Source: an uncultured Deferribacteres bacterium (GTDB lineage Bacteria; Zhuqueibacterota; JdFR-76; DREG01). From it: 64,000 bases of DNA. Below the pieces are notes generated by a model. That model did not search any database, was not told where the DNA came from, and saw nothing but the letters and a program-made list of their open reading frames with translations. The stretch lies in assembly GCA_913009825.1 (NCBI GenBank), contig CAJVYQ010000020.1, positions 1 through 64,000 of the forward strand, in the 5' to 3' direction. Of the stretch, positions 25,861 through 35,724 are shown one piece after another; position 1 is the stretch's first letter; each line of letters starts with the position of its first letter. The position numbers and the translations under genes are program-made.

Positions 25861-26613
25861 TTGAGAAAAATAATATTGGTTTTAATCATAAGCGCAAGCT
25901 ATTTTCTTCCGGCATCCGGGCAGAATTACATTACATTTGGCCTCGGTTATTCGATGGGCATTTTCAAATCGAAGGACCTGGATCTGTTTAAAAAATCCTA
26001 CAATGCCGTAAACAGGCCGTATATGCTGGATCCAATGGGCGGTTTCCGGGTGCCCATGGGGGTGCAGGCAGAAGTGGGTTTTCGCCATTTTGCTCCTTTC
26101 GACTATGCTATCCAGGGCGGCTATCAATTTTTTATCAGTAAAGATTTTGCTCAGTTTCAGAATTACGACCGGAGAGAGTACAGCTTGACGTTTCAATCTG
26201 TTTTTTTGGAACTGGAAGCCGGTTATATGTTCAGGGATTTTTTCTTCAATGGTGTAACTACGTTTTCGTTATACAGAAAAGTGAAGATGAAGAGCAAGTA
26301 TAAAGGGTATCAGGAATTGTCTGCGCTGGACGGAAACTACTCCGCCGATCCCCATATTTCTTCAGATATGGGCATTCATTTGGGGTATTTTAAAGATCCT
26401 TTTATCCTGTCCCTAAAAGTGACTTATCCGGTTTACACCGGCGGTGGCGATGTTGTGTTGGTGGATAACAACCCGAAAAAAGTAGCTCTGAATACCAATG
26501 TTTTCCCGGATGATTTTGAAAGTGCCCTGTTCAACCAGGAGTACAAAGGGGTTGCCAGCAATATCGATGGCCTGAAAGTAATTATCTCCATTATTCTGAC
26601 CTTTGAAAAGTAA
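25861..26613 (+). CDS. Secreted, outer-membrane barrel-like protein of unknown family
   Basis: The 250-residue protein starts with a signal peptide (KIILVLIISASYFLPASGQ). It is then rich in glycine and aromatic residues in alternating strands (YITFGLGYSMGIF, FAPFDYAIQGGYQFFI, LELEAGYMFRDFFFNGV, DMGIHLGYFKDPFILSLKVTYPV), which suits a small beta-barrel in the outer membrane. I recognise no specific family. The start is a TTG with AAAGAGG upstream. It lies between the transporter pseudogene and the porU-like gene and may be cotranscribed with the latter or separated from it by the hairpin at 26648. Confidence 0.6.
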   Translation: MRKIILVLIISASYFLPASGQNYITFGLGYSMGIFKSKDLDLFKKSYNAVNRPYMLDPMGGFRVPMGVQAEVGFRHFAPFDYAIQGGYQFFISKDFAQFQNYDRREYSLTFQSVFLELEAGYMFRDFFFNGVTTFSLYRKVKMKSKYKGYQELSALDGNYSADPHISSDMGIHLGYFKDPFILSLKVTYPVYTGGGDVVLVDNNPKKVALNTNVFPDDFESALFNQEYKGVASNIDGLKVIISIILTFEK

Positions 26614-26647
26614 AACCTGCGCAATAATAAAAACCTCTCGGTACTAT

Positions 26648-26681
26648 AAACCTGCCGGGTTTACGAAACCTGGAAGGTTTG
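26648..26681 (+). terminator. Family E hairpin, terminator-like
   Basis: AAACCTGCCGGGTTTACG pairs with AAACCTGGAAGGTTT, followed by GTTTTT. It is the same dispersed hairpin as at 11485 and 23257, placed between the barrel gene and the porU-like gene. Confidence 0.55.
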
Positions 26682-26708
26682 TTTTTATCATAAGAGAGCA
26701 CCTGTGTT

Positions 26709-29700
26709 ATGAAATATCGCTTTCTGCAATTGATTGTAATCTTTCTTGTTTACCCGCTGCATTCTATCTCAGCCGGTCAGGATGTCGAACAAAAAAATCC
26801 GGCTGCACTCCGTGTGATCAAACAGGATCAATCCGGCATTCATTTACAGGTTGAATTTGACCGCCGGACCCTGGCCAATCCGGCCAATCTGCAGCGTTTG
26901 ATCCGGCAATCTTTTCTTGTCTGGCAGGATTCTGTTTACGCACATCCGCTGCTAACCCGTTCCTTCATCCCGTTCACACAACATGTAACCGTACAGATTA
27001 TGCACGCCGATTTCCAAACCATTCGTCCGGAAAATATTGCCTTCCCTGTCGAATCGGCCATAGACACCACCGGTCCATCTTTCCCTGCGGATTTGATGCG
27101 CACACAGCCAAATGCTGTCCTGCCCCGGACGCCGCTCATAAAAATCAGTTCCGGGAATATGATCCATGCGGTGAATTTTTATCCCATCCAGCCGGGTGAA
27201 AGTACGGGAGAGTTGCGCTTCTATTACCGCATCGAAGCAAACCTGAATTTCGACTTATCCGCCCCGGTGACGGAATTTAACCATGCAAAGCTTTCTGCTG
27301 CTGAAAATTCCCGGCTGCGGCAAAAGATTATCAATTTTTCTTCCTGGCAGAATTTTCAGCAACAAGTTCAACCCGTGCTAAAAAAAGGAACAGGAACCGA
27401 AAACAATCCCGTTACGTTGCCTCCGGCTTGTAATCTGGTCATTTCCCGGGATGGCTGGTACCGCGTGACCTATGCTCAGTTGAAGGCGGCCGGAGTGCCG
27501 GTAGATTTTTTGAACCCCAAAAGGCTGCAACTGTTTTGCAAAGGAGAAGAAATTCCCATCTATTTTTCCGGCGACGGGGATTCGCGGTTCGAAACGAATG
27601 AAGCGATTGAGTTCTGGGGCGAAAGGAACAGAAACACATATTTTCCCGGTGCGGAGGACATCTTTTATGATCCGTTCTCATGGAACAGCGTTTACGTCCT
27701 GGTCTGGAATCAAAAAACCGGTTTGCGCTACGGAGTGCAAAACAGCCTGAGCTCCACCGGGCGCCGGCCGCCGAAAAAACCGTTCTATTTCCGGCGCAAA
27801 ATCCATGTCGAGGAGGACCACTCCTACTACCGGCTGGGCTGGGCAACTGCGGGCAGCCAACGGGATCACTGGTTCAACACGCAAATTGCATCCGGCGAAT
27901 TGAAAAATATTCCTCTCGATTTACCGATTTCCTATCCGTACTCGCTGGAACCCATTCATATTACATTGTGGTTTCACGGGCGCACCATTAACCAGCATCG
28001 AATCGAAGTGTATTTAAACCGGCATTACATCGGCGCCGGAGAATGGTTCGGCCCGGAAAAATTTAAGTTCACCGCCGAAATAAACGATGCAGGCGGCGCC
28101 ATTTTGGCTGCGGAACGCCACACATTAACTATCGCCAATCGTTCCCCCGATGAGTTGGATTTTGTCCTCTACAACTATCTGGACATAGATTATCCGCAAG
28201 CTTATGAAGCGAAAAACAATTTTTTGCTATTCAAAAAACCGGCAAATGAAAATGCCGGTTTTTTCAATTTTCGTCTTAAAAATTTTACCGATCCCCGCAT
28301 CGAAATATTCAAAATCGGCGCCTATCGCATGTTTAACGCAGATATCCTGGAAACGCAGGATTCGCTCCACCAGGTAACCTACCAGGTGCGGTTTCAGGAC
28401 GAGTGCTACTCCACAGACGACCGCTACGTGGCGTTAACGCCGGCTAAAAAAATGTCGCCGGACACCCTGTTCACTTATCGAACCGATGCGGTTCTCACCT
28501 CCAGGAATAATCAGGCCGATTATCTGATCATCACGCCGGCAAAATTTTCCGAATCTACCAAACTGCAGGAATTTATACAGTTCCGGGCGCAGAAATACCA
28601 GGTAAAATTAGTGAAGACGGAGGATATTTACCGGCAATTTAATTTTGGCATTCCCGGTCCGGAGGGGATCAAAAACTTTCTGCAATACACGCAAAAATTC
28701 TGGCGCCGGCCGGCGCCCGCGTATGTTCTGTTGGCCGGCGACGGCAACTACAACTATCGTTCGGCAGCGGCTCAGAGGAAAAATTACGTGCCGGTCTATC
28801 ATTACCAAACCTACAAATTCGGCGCGGCGGCCAGCGATAATTGGTACGTTACAGACGAAAACGGCCATTTGTCGGATCACCTGCACATCGGCCGCTGGCC
28901 GGTGAAGAATTCGTCCGATTTGGAAATTATGGTCGATAAAACCATCTCGTACGAATCCTCGAATTTGCCGGACCGGTGGCAAAACCGCCTGTTTTTCATC
29001 GCAGGCAACGGGCAGTATTTCCGGGATCAGACCAGCGATATTTTGCATCAGATCGCACCGCCGGCCTTTTTTACCGACCAACTGCACTCCTCTCCGGTGA
29101 ACGATCCGTTTTTCGGCGACACGGAACGGCTGATCGAAACCTGGAATGAAGGCGTCGCCTATGTAAATTTCAGGGGTCATGGCGGCGGCGCCGTTTGGGC
29201 CGACAATCTTTTGTTCCGATTTGAAGATGTGGCGCGGCTGAACAATCAGAACCGGCTGCCGTTTGTCACCAGTATGACCTGCTTCACCTGCGCTTTCGAC
29301 GGTAATTCCAATTTGGGCGAATCGCTGCTGCTTTATCCCGATGGCGGAGCAGTAGCCATGTTGGGCGCTTCCGGCGTCGGCTGGATCTGGAACGATTATT
29401 ACCTGCTGCGTGAGCTATTAACGGAGATGTTCACAGTTCCCGAAGCCACTATCGGGCAGATTATCAGCGCAGGGAAACGCAGCTACGCGCAAAAATATTT
29501 CACGCCGCAGGTTTCTTCCGATCTTCACCAATACAACCTGTTGGGCGATCCGGCGCTGGTTTTGAAACTGCCATGGCAAAAAATTGAATTAACGGTACCG
29601 CTCCACCACTATTCACCGGGCGACTCTATCGATGTTGGTACAGACTTGCTGTTCTCATCGGGTCAAATTATCCTGAAATTACAAAACGAAAACGGACTCT

Positions 29701-31541
29701 CTCTTTCCGAATGGGAAGAGAAAGTACAGGCACAGCGGCAATCGTTTCGAGTGGAGCTGCCGGCGGAAGTTGAACCGGGCAGCTACCGGCTGAAAGCGTT
29801 TGCCTTTTCCGATGATCAAAGTTGGCTGGGTCACGGCGCCGCACAAATATCCGTCGGCGGTTTAACCATCCAACAAATTACCATGGAGCCTCTTTATCCC
29901 ACCGCTGCGGATTCCATCCGCATTTTTACCCACCTCCTGGGTGTAGAACCGAATGATTCGATCCTTGTTTATTTCGCCTACCGGAAGGAAGAAACCGACA
30001 GTCTGGCCATGTACACTGCCGACAAAACCGGAATTTATCAGATCGTCCTGCCACCGCAGTTTGCTGCTGCCGGAGAAACGGTGCCATTTCACGTCACGGT
30101 TGTGAACGGCTCACATATCATTAGCAGCAAAACACAAATTTTGCAAATTTCACAACTACCCGATTTTTCGCTTGTGTCCAACTCTCTTAAAATCGACGAC
30201 TCTGCCTCCGATTTACTTCTCTCTGTGCAAATCAGAAATCACACTTCTTTTTCGGCTGATTCAGTCGATGTTGCTTTTTGGGCAAGTTCATCAATCGATT
30301 CCATTGAAATTCCTCTGGGCACGGCGCTGGTGCAATTGCAACCGTTTCGGCAGACAACTGCGTCTGTGGCATGGTCGCTCGGCCTGGGAACGTACCGGAT
30401 TACAGTCCGGGTCGATCCGCGGCAAAAATATCCCGATGCTAATTTAAGCGACAATTTGATAACGGCTCAAATTACCAGTAAAGCTATGCAGATTACAAGG
30501 GATATCCTGAAACAAGGGGTACTGCGGCAGGAATTTTCAGGCGTAAAAGTTCAATTTGATCTTGCGTCAAATATGTCGGGTCGTGTTTTGCAAATGGAAG
30601 GGAAAGCGTTCATATCCACCCCTCAGCAGGATTTGCAACTCTACACACCACAAAATTGGCCGCAACCGGTCTGGTATACGGGTTTCCGCAACGAAGCGGA
30701 GAATACCGGGGTTACCGCACAATTGGATTTCCAACCGGACAGCCTTACCTTAGCGCTGGTACAGGCAGATACGCAATTGGCGTTATATCACTATTACAGC
30801 AGGGAAAATCGCTGGGCGAAAATTATCGATCAGAAATTGGAAAATGGCGTTATTCACTGTGCCGTGCAATTGGGCAAATTTGCCTGGTTTCACTCCGGCG
30901 ATGTAACCCCGCCCGAGGTAAAAATACTTACGCAAAACCGCGGTTTTTACGACGGCGGTTATGTGCAGAAGAATCCCCGCTTCACCATCAGGGTTGACGA
31001 TGTCAACGGCGCCCATCCCGGTGCGGCAGGATTGTGGTTGACGATCAATGGCCAGCCGGTAACCGGCGAGGATTATGAACTGCGACGCAATTACCAAAAC
31101 GGCTCTCAACTGGTGCAGATTGAATTGGCCGGTTTGTCCGGTGAAAACAAACTACAAGCCGTCGGCCGGGATTGCAGCGGCAATCTGTCGCAATCGCCGG
31201 CAATAAATTTTAGAGTGGCAGATGAGGCGGACATTTTACCGCTGGGAAATTATCCCAATCCGTTCATCGATCAAACGGTATTTGCTTATAAATTGACCGC
31301 CACGGTGAACGATTTACGGCTGAAAATATTCACCGCCTCGGGAAAGTTGATTCGCACCATCAAAGTTGAAGATATTCAGGATGACCCCAATCCCTGCGAA
31401 GTCGGCTATCACGAGATCACCTGGGAAGGACGGAATAACGATGGTGACGACGTGGCCAACGGGGTCTACTTTTTCCAATATGTGGTAAAAAGCGAAGCAA
31501 AAACAATCAAGAAACAAGGAAAACTGGCGCGAATTCAATGA
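26709..31541 (+). CDS. porU: C25-family peptidase, PorU-like type IX secretion sortase
   Basis: The 1610-residue protein has a signal peptide (about 1-23) and a long N-terminal region of mixed beta character (25-600). The gingipain-type C25 catalytic domain (about 600-960) contains YVNFRGHGGGAVWADN (catalytic His near 823) and FVTSMTCFTCAFDG (catalytic Cys near 857). Beta-sandwich repeats follow, then a C-terminal FlgD-like/T9SS sorting domain from about 1510 (LGNYPNPF, then NGVYFFQYVV and KKQGK). PorU is the surface sortase that trims C-terminal signals of type IX cargo. The downstream gene overlaps in ATGA and encodes a PorV/PorQ-type partner, which strongly supports this call over an ordinary secreted gingipain. 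It is longer than PorU of Bacteroidota. Confidence 0.82.
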   Translation: MKYRFLQLIVIFLVYPLHSISAGQDVEQKNPAALRVIKQDQSGIHLQVEFDRRTLANPANLQRLIRQSFLVWQDSVYAHPLLTRSFIPFTQHVTVQIMHADFQTIRPENIAFPVESAIDTTGPSFPADLMRTQPNAVLPRTPLIKISSGNMIHAVNFYPIQPGESTGELRFYYRIEANLNFDLSAPVTEFNHAKLSAAENSRLRQKIINFSSWQNFQQQVQPVLKKGTGTENNPVTLPPACNLVISRDGWYRVTYAQLKAAGVPVDFLNPKRLQLFCKGEEIPIYFSGDGDSRFETNEAIEFWGERNRNTYFPGAEDIFYDPFSWNSVYVLVWNQKTGLRYGVQNSLSSTGRRPPKKPFYFRRKIHVEEDHSYYRLGWATAGSQRDHWFNTQIASGELKNIPLDLPISYPYSLEPIHITLWFHGRTINQHRIEVYLNRHYIGAGEWFGPEKFKFTAEINDAGGAILAAERHTLTIANRSPDELDFVLYNYLDIDYPQAYEAKNNFLLFKKPANENAGFFNFRLKNFTDPRIEIFKIGAYRMFNADILETQDSLHQVTYQVRFQDECYSTDDRYVALTPAKKMSPDTLFTYRTDAVLTSRNNQADYLIITPAKFSESTKLQEFIQFRAQKYQVKLVKTEDIYRQFNFGIPGPEGIKNFLQYTQKFWRRPAPAYVLLAGDGNYNYRSAAAQRKNYVPVYHYQTYKFGAAASDNWYVTDENGHLSDHLHIGRWPVKNSSDLEIMVDKTISYESSNLPDRWQNRLFFIAGNGQYFRDQTSDILHQIAPPAFFTDQLHSSPVNDPFFGDTERLIETWNEGVAYVNFRGHGGGAVWADNLLFRFEDVARLNNQNRLPFVTSMTCFTCAFDGNSNLGESLLLYPDGGAVAMLGASGVGWIWNDYYLLRELLTEMFTVPEATIGQIISAGKRSYAQKYFTPQVSSDLHQYNLLGDPALVLKLPWQKIELTVPLHHYSPGDSIDVGTDLLFSSGQIILKLQNENGLSLSEWEEKVQAQRQSFRVELPAEVEPGSYRLKAFAFSDDQSWLGHGAAQISVGGLTIQQITMEPLYPTAADSIRIFTHLLGVEPNDSILVYFAYRKEETDSLAMYTADKTGIYQIVLPPQFAAAGETVPFHVTVVNGSHIISSKTQILQISQLPDFSLVSNSLKIDDSASDLLLSVQIRNHTSFSADSVDVAFWASSSIDSIEIPLGTALVQLQPFRQTTASVAWSLGLGTYRITVRVDPRQKYPDANLSDNLITAQITSKAMQITRDILKQGVLRQEFSGVKVQFDLASNMSGRVLQMEGKAFISTPQQDLQLYTPQNWPQPVWYTGFRNEAENTGVTAQLDFQPDSLTLALVQADTQLALYHYYSRENRWAKIIDQKLENGVIHCAVQLGKFAWFHSGDVTPPEVKILTQNRGFYDGGYVQKNPRFTIRVDDVNGAHPGAAGLWLTINGQPVTGEDYELRRNYQNGSQLVQIELAGLSGENKLQAVGRDCSGNLSQSPAINFRVADEADILPLGNYPNPFIDQTVFAYKLTATVNDLRLKIFTASGKLIRTIKVEDIQDDPNPCEVGYHEITWEGRNNDGDDVANGVYFFQYVVKSEAKTIKKQGKLARIQ

Positions 31542-32560
31542 AAACAAAGTTAAAATATTTTTCTTTTTTTCTGCTGATTTTGTCACCGTTTCAGGTTTCT
31601 GCGGGTAAATATTCAGCTTCTTTCCTTAAAATCGGTGTGGGTGCGCGCTATTTGGGATTTGGCGGCGCCGGTACGGCCGTCGCCGGAGATCTATCCTCTT
31701 TCTACTGGAACCCCGCAGGTTTGGCGGCAATTTCCCGGATCAAAGCTCAATTGATGTATGCCGGTCAATTCGGCGGCTTCGGCTCCGCATTAGGCACTTT
31801 TCAATATGGCGGCTTTGTTCTGCCCCTGCGCGGCGGCGCCGATATTGCAGTTAATTGGGTCCGTTTCGCCGTGGACGATATTCCGGTTTATCCGGAACTC
31901 GAGGGGAGAAATATCATGCAGCGGCTGCAAAATCCTGCTATCCGGCCGGCCGGCACACCTTCCGGTTATATTCAGGATAGTGAAAACGCTTATTTCATCT
32001 CTTTTGCCAAAAACAACCGGTTTGTTCTGGACCTGGGCTGGCTCTATTTCCGCGTACCAGTGGAAATTCCGTTTGGCGTTAATTTCAAAATTATTCACAT
32101 CAACCTGGGTCGTGAATCCGCTTCCGGAGTCGGGTTCGATTTTGGTGCCATGATAAAGTTCTCCCTGGGCGATTTTTTTGTCTCTTCCCCGCTTGGTAAA
32201 TTTTGTTTTGGTTTTACATTCAAGGATGTCGGCAAAACACCGCTGACCTGGTCCACCCGCCACCGGGATTTCATCGAGCCGGGATTTAACTGGGGCATCT
32301 CTTACGAACAAAATCTGACAGCGCTGAAAAGCAAATTGTTGTTCGCTTTCGGATTTTCGGATACCGGCTCCGGCGGCGTTGAATGGCAATTTTACGATAA
32401 ACTGTTTCTCCGCGCCGGCGTAAAAGATCGTCGTTTCACAGCCGGAGCCGGTTTGACTTTGTCGCTGTTTCGCATCGATTACGCTTTCAGCAATCACGAT
32501 CTGGGTTTTTCACACCGTATCTCCGCAGATGTGGATTTGGGATTTTTAATGAAGAAGTGA
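31538..32560 (+). CDS. porV: PorV/PorQ family outer-membrane protein
   Basis: The 340-residue barrel protein has a signal peptide (about 1-22). Its N-terminus, FLKIGVGARYLGFGGAGTAVAGDLSSFYWNPAGLAAI, is the diagnostic PorV/PorQ (UPF0164, FadL-like) motif. Later strands include GVNFKIIHINLGRESASGVGFDFGAMIKFSLG and LRAGVKDRRFTAGAGLTLSLFRIDYAFSNHDLGFSHRISADVDLGF, ending the barrel. PorV shuttles type IX cargo and binds PorU at the cell surface. It overlaps the porU-like gene by 4 bases, so both are translated from one message. Whether it is PorV or PorQ in the strict sense cannot be settled here. Confidence 0.82.
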   Translation: MKTKLKYFSFFLLILSPFQVSAGKYSASFLKIGVGARYLGFGGAGTAVAGDLSSFYWNPAGLAAISRIKAQLMYAGQFGGFGSALGTFQYGGFVLPLRGGADIAVNWVRFAVDDIPVYPELEGRNIMQRLQNPAIRPAGTPSGYIQDSENAYFISFAKNNRFVLDLGWLYFRVPVEIPFGVNFKIIHINLGRESASGVGFDFGAMIKFSLGDFFVSSPLGKFCFGFTFKDVGKTPLTWSTRHRDFIEPGFNWGISYEQNLTALKSKLLFAFGFSDTGSGGVEWQFYDKLFLRAGVKDRRFTAGAGLTLSLFRIDYAFSNHDLGFSHRISADVDLGFLMKK

Positions 32561-32724
32561 GGCGTTGGAAAATGGAAATTGGGCAACAAATTAGTTTTTT
32601 GAAATACGGCGCATTTTTATAAACTCCAATAATAAAATCCCTCATTCTCCACCACAGGTGAAGGGTGAGGAATCTTATCGCAATAGTCTACGCAACTGAG
32701 TCAACTAAATTTGCAGGAAAAAAG

Positions 32725-33456
32725 ATGAAACCCAATTTTGATGTGAGAACAAGGTTAGAAACAATATGTTTCCTGCTAATTCTACTTTTGACCACAGGAG
32801 TTCACGGCTGCAGAAACAGTTCCGAACCGGAACCGGTGCGGCCGGATCCACCTCAAATTGTGGCCAAATCTCCGGATACGGCTCTGCAGGAAACCGGCAT
32901 CGACGCTATCCCGGAAGGAGACGGTATCTTTTTTGCCTGGCATCCTCCCAGAGATGACCGGGTGAAATGGATAAAAATTTACCGCCGGGCGCAAAATGAG
33001 GATAAATTCCAATTCCTGGCTTCGGTGAGCAGCCGGGACACATCATTCATCGATTATGAAATTTACCCGGAAATTCCTTATTTTTATTACTTAACAACGG
33101 TAACGCGCAACAGGGTAAACAGCGCACCGTCGGATACCATTCATTACATGTTGTTTCCCAAACCAGGCGGTCTCAGCAATTCGGAAGGAAATAAACCGGC
33201 ATTTTCCTGGCATTATTCTGCGCTTCCTCCCATCGGTTATTATCTGCGTCTGGAAGATGAGCAGACAGCAGAAAGAATCTGGCTTGCGGAAATCACCCAT
33301 GTTTATGATGCCGTGGTTCAGGTTGAATACAACTTTGACGGTACTGCAAATCAGGACTCACTGGTCACAAGTCACCGCTACCGCTGGCGTGTGGATGTGA
33401 TCGGCATGGATTTTTTCTCCGGCGCGGAATCGAACTGGAAATTGTTGCAGAGATGA
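32725..33456 (+). CDS. Putative lipoprotein with fibronectin-like domain
   Basis: The 243-residue protein begins with a hydrophobic segment and possible lipobox (LLLTTGVHGC, Cys near residue 29). A proline/glutamate-rich linker follows, then a domain with IFFAWHPPRDDRVKWIKIYRRAQ...YFYYLTTVTRNRVNSAPSDTIHY that reads like a fibronectin type III fold, and a second sandwich-like part (PAFSWHYSALPPIGYYLRLED). I start at the ATG at 32725 (GCAGGAAAAAAG before it) rather than the track's upstream GTG. It follows porV by about 165 bases. The role is unknown; a surface or periplasmic lipoprotein is inferred. Confidence 0.65.
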   Translation: MKPNFDVRTRLETICFLLILLLTTGVHGCRNSSEPEPVRPDPPQIVAKSPDTALQETGIDAIPEGDGIFFAWHPPRDDRVKWIKIYRRAQNEDKFQFLASVSSRDTSFIDYEIYPEIPYFYYLTTVTRNRVNSAPSDTIHYMLFPKPGGLSNSEGNKPAFSWHYSALPPIGYYLRLEDEQTAERIWLAEITHVYDAVVQVEYNFDGTANQDSLVTSHRYRWRVDVIGMDFFSGAESNWKLLQR

Positions 33457-33731
33457 GGACATGTTGGAAGCAGGTTTTTTAGTGTGAGGATGGAAATAAA
33501 GAATATCCGAAGAAATGGTTATTGATTTTTAGTCATTTGTTTCGCTGTCATTGATAGTCATCGGTAGTCATTCAATGACCCTGTGGAGACACATCGCCGT
33601 CAACCTAATTTTAGTTGTATTTTGAAAAACAAAAAATTTTAGCTTTCACAGGAAAAAATATTCCGGCAGAGCCTTTCCCCCTCATCAAAAAATAATATAA
33701 ATACTATCTTCGATATAAACAGGAGACGAAA
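33457..33731. other. Gene-free gap with GTCATT reiterations
   Basis: Around 33523-33577 the motif (A/T)GTCATT recurs several times at short spacing (TTAGTCATTTG, CTGTCATTGATAGTCATCGG, TAGTCATTCAATG). No gene is seen. The gap ends with a strong AACAGGAGA ribosome site for the next gene. Confidence 0.4.
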
Positions 33732-35456
33732 ATGAAAACGACAAGAAAAGTTGATCGACGCGAATTTCTGAAAAAAACCGGATTGAGCCTAATGAGTATT
33801 TCCGCAGCTTCCGGTTTAAGCCTGCAATTGATCGATTGCGGTTCGTACAATTTCGATTTTATCATCGAAAACGGATTGGTTTTTAACGGCAACGGCAAAC
33901 CGCCGGTGCAGGCGGATGTGGGCATCAAAGGTGAATTGATTGCGGAAATAGGAGACCTGGCCAATCGCTCGGCCAAAATGCGTATTCCTGCGAAGGGCAT
34001 GGCCGTTGCACCCGGTTTTATCGATATTCATACTCATACCGAGACGGAATTGCTGATCGATGCCAACGCGCAGAGCAAAATCCGGCAGGGTGTCACCACG
34101 GAAATGGCCGGCCAGTGCGGCAGTTCCGTGGCGCCGCTGACACAAAAAATGCGGGATGAGTGGCACAACCGGTTTCAGAAAAAATACAGTTTATCTGTAG
34201 ACTGGACAAATTTTGATGGATTCTACCGGCGTCTGATGCAAAATGGCGTGCCGTTAAACTGGTCAACCATGGTAGGACTTGGCACCATCCGGGAGAATGT
34301 GATCGGCATGGACAACCGGCCGGCAAGCGAAGAAGAGATCAAAAAGATGCGGCAGTTAGTGGATGACAGTCTGAACCAGGGCGTTTGGGGCGTTTCCACC
34401 GGATTGGAATACACGCCCGGCGGTTTTGCCTCTACGGATGAGATTGCCCGCATCTGTTCCATCGTGGGCAGCAATAAAAAACTGTCGGGGATTTACGCTA
34501 CCCACATGCGGAATGAAGACGATACAGTAGAAGAAGCGGTTACGGAAGCCATCGCCATTGCGAAAAAAGCAGGCGTACCGCTGCAAATTTCCCATCTAAA
34601 ATCCATCGGTAAACGTAATTGGGGGAAAGTGCCGGCGCTGCTGAAGATGATTGAACAAGCCAGAGAAAAAGGCGTTCCGGTGACGGCCGATCGTTATCCC
34701 TACTCGGCTTACAGTACAAGTTTGTCAGCGCTTTTTCCACTCTGGGTTCGGGAAGGCGGCACAGAAAAATTTATTGCTAACCTGCAAAACAGCAGCCTAT
34801 TGGACAAAATATGTACGGACGTGCAATTCAAAGTCGACCGTCTGGGTTCCTGGCGGCAGGTATTAATCAGTGGTGTCAATTCAGAAAAAAACAGATGGAT
34901 GCAGGGAAAACGCGTTTCTGAAATTGCCGCTAAATTGAATTCAGAACCTTTTGAAGTTATGCGCCGCCTTTTAGTGGAAGAAAAATCCCGTATTTCCATG
35001 TGCGGTTTTGGCATGAGCGAAGAGAACACCAAAATGATTCTGCGACATCCGTTGGTAGCAATCGGTTCAGACGGAAATTCACTTTCTACAATCGGGCCTT
35101 TAAGCGCAGGTCATCCGCATCCCCGTTCCTTCGGCACATTTCCCCGGGTACTGGGCAAATATGCCCGAGAGGAAAAACTATTTCCGCTGGCAGAAGCGGT
35201 TCGCAAAATGACTTCTTTGCCCGCGAAAAAATTGGGTTTACTGATGAGGGGAGAATTGAGGCGCGGTTTCTATGCCGATCTGGTTATTTTCGATCCTGAC
35301 AAAGTTGCCGAAACTGCCACTTGGGAGAAGCCGAAACAATACCCTGCCGGCATTCCTTATGTGATGGTGAACGGAGAATTTGTGATATTTGAAGGAGACT
35401 TTGCCAATAAACGACCCGGGAAGATTTTAACCAAACATTTCAATCCGGTGGCGTAG
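33732..35456 (+). CDS. N-acyl-D-amino-acid deacylase (D-aminoacylase)-like amidohydrolase
   Basis: The 574-residue protein is of the D-aminoacylase branch of the amidohydrolase superfamily. A twin-arginine-type leader (KVDRREFLKKTGLSLMSISAASG) precedes a composite beta-domain (FDFIIENGLVFNGNGKPP). The metal-binding barrel follows with APGFIDIHTHTE, then GVTTEMAGQCGSS, IYATHMRNEDDTVEEAVTEAIAIAKKAGVPLQISHLKSIG, ADRYPYSAYST and IGSDGNSL, and a C-terminal RGFYADLVIFDPDKV strand. Members hydrolyse N-acyl-D-amino acids. The leader suggests export, perhaps for peptidoglycan-derived or environmental substrates. The gene stands alone between repeats and has a strong ribosome site. Confidence 0.85.
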   Translation: MKTTRKVDRREFLKKTGLSLMSISAASGLSLQLIDCGSYNFDFIIENGLVFNGNGKPPVQADVGIKGELIAEIGDLANRSAKMRIPAKGMAVAPGFIDIHTHTETELLIDANAQSKIRQGVTTEMAGQCGSSVAPLTQKMRDEWHNRFQKKYSLSVDWTNFDGFYRRLMQNGVPLNWSTMVGLGTIRENVIGMDNRPASEEEIKKMRQLVDDSLNQGVWGVSTGLEYTPGGFASTDEIARICSIVGSNKKLSGIYATHMRNEDDTVEEAVTEAIAIAKKAGVPLQISHLKSIGKRNWGKVPALLKMIEQAREKGVPVTADRYPYSAYSTSLSALFPLWVREGGTEKFIANLQNSSLLDKICTDVQFKVDRLGSWRQVLISGVNSEKNRWMQGKRVSEIAAKLNSEPFEVMRRLLVEEKSRISMCGFGMSEENTKMILRHPLVAIGSDGNSLSTIGPLSAGHPHPRSFGTFPRVLGKYAREEKLFPLAEAVRKMTSLPAKKLGLLMRGELRRGFYADLVIFDPDKVAETATWEKPKQYPAGIPYVMVNGEFVIFEGDFANKRPGKILTKHFNPVA

Positions 35457-35467
35457 CAAAACTTGGC

Positions 35468-35543
35468 AAACCCGGCAGGTTTATCTTTAAAATGGCGAAG
35501 GGATATCCCAAACCTTCCAGGTTTTTAAAACCTGGGAGGTTTC
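35468..35543. repeat. Family E hairpins after the amidohydrolase gene
   Basis: A half-unit AAACCCGGCAGGTTT is followed by a full hairpin AAACCTTCCAGG...CCTGGGAGGTTT (about 35510-35542). It could act as a terminator for the gene ending at 35456, although the T run is short. Confidence 0.5.
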
Positions 35544-35564
35544 ATGATTATATTAAAAAAACTG

Positions 35565-35724
35565 GTAACTATTCAGGTCGCCTGAGAGTGAACCCTCAGG
35601 CTAAGACATTAAAGCATCCTGAAGGATGCTATCGTAAATAGGACGCTTTAGCGCCCTTTCATTTCCTAGCCTTGTCGTTCACGGCAAGGCGAAAAAGATT
35701 GAAAGAAAACACCTGAATAGTTAC
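35565..35724. mobile_element. MITE-like element, family A copy 2
   Basis: The termini are GTAACTATTCAGGT and ACCTGAATAGTTAC, a perfect 14-base inverted repeat. Inside are four short hairpins (CCTGAGAGTGAACCCTCAGG, GCATCCTGAAGGATGC, GGACGCTTTAGCGCCC, CTTGTCGTTCACGGCAAG) reminiscent of those in the family D element at 4.5 kb. There is no ORF. Confidence 0.85.

Noticed and set aside
28608-29180. 190-aa minus-strand ORF inside the porU-like gene
   Set aside because: It is antisense to the catalytic domain with its conserved His/Cys motifs, so it is a shadow of GC-rich codons.
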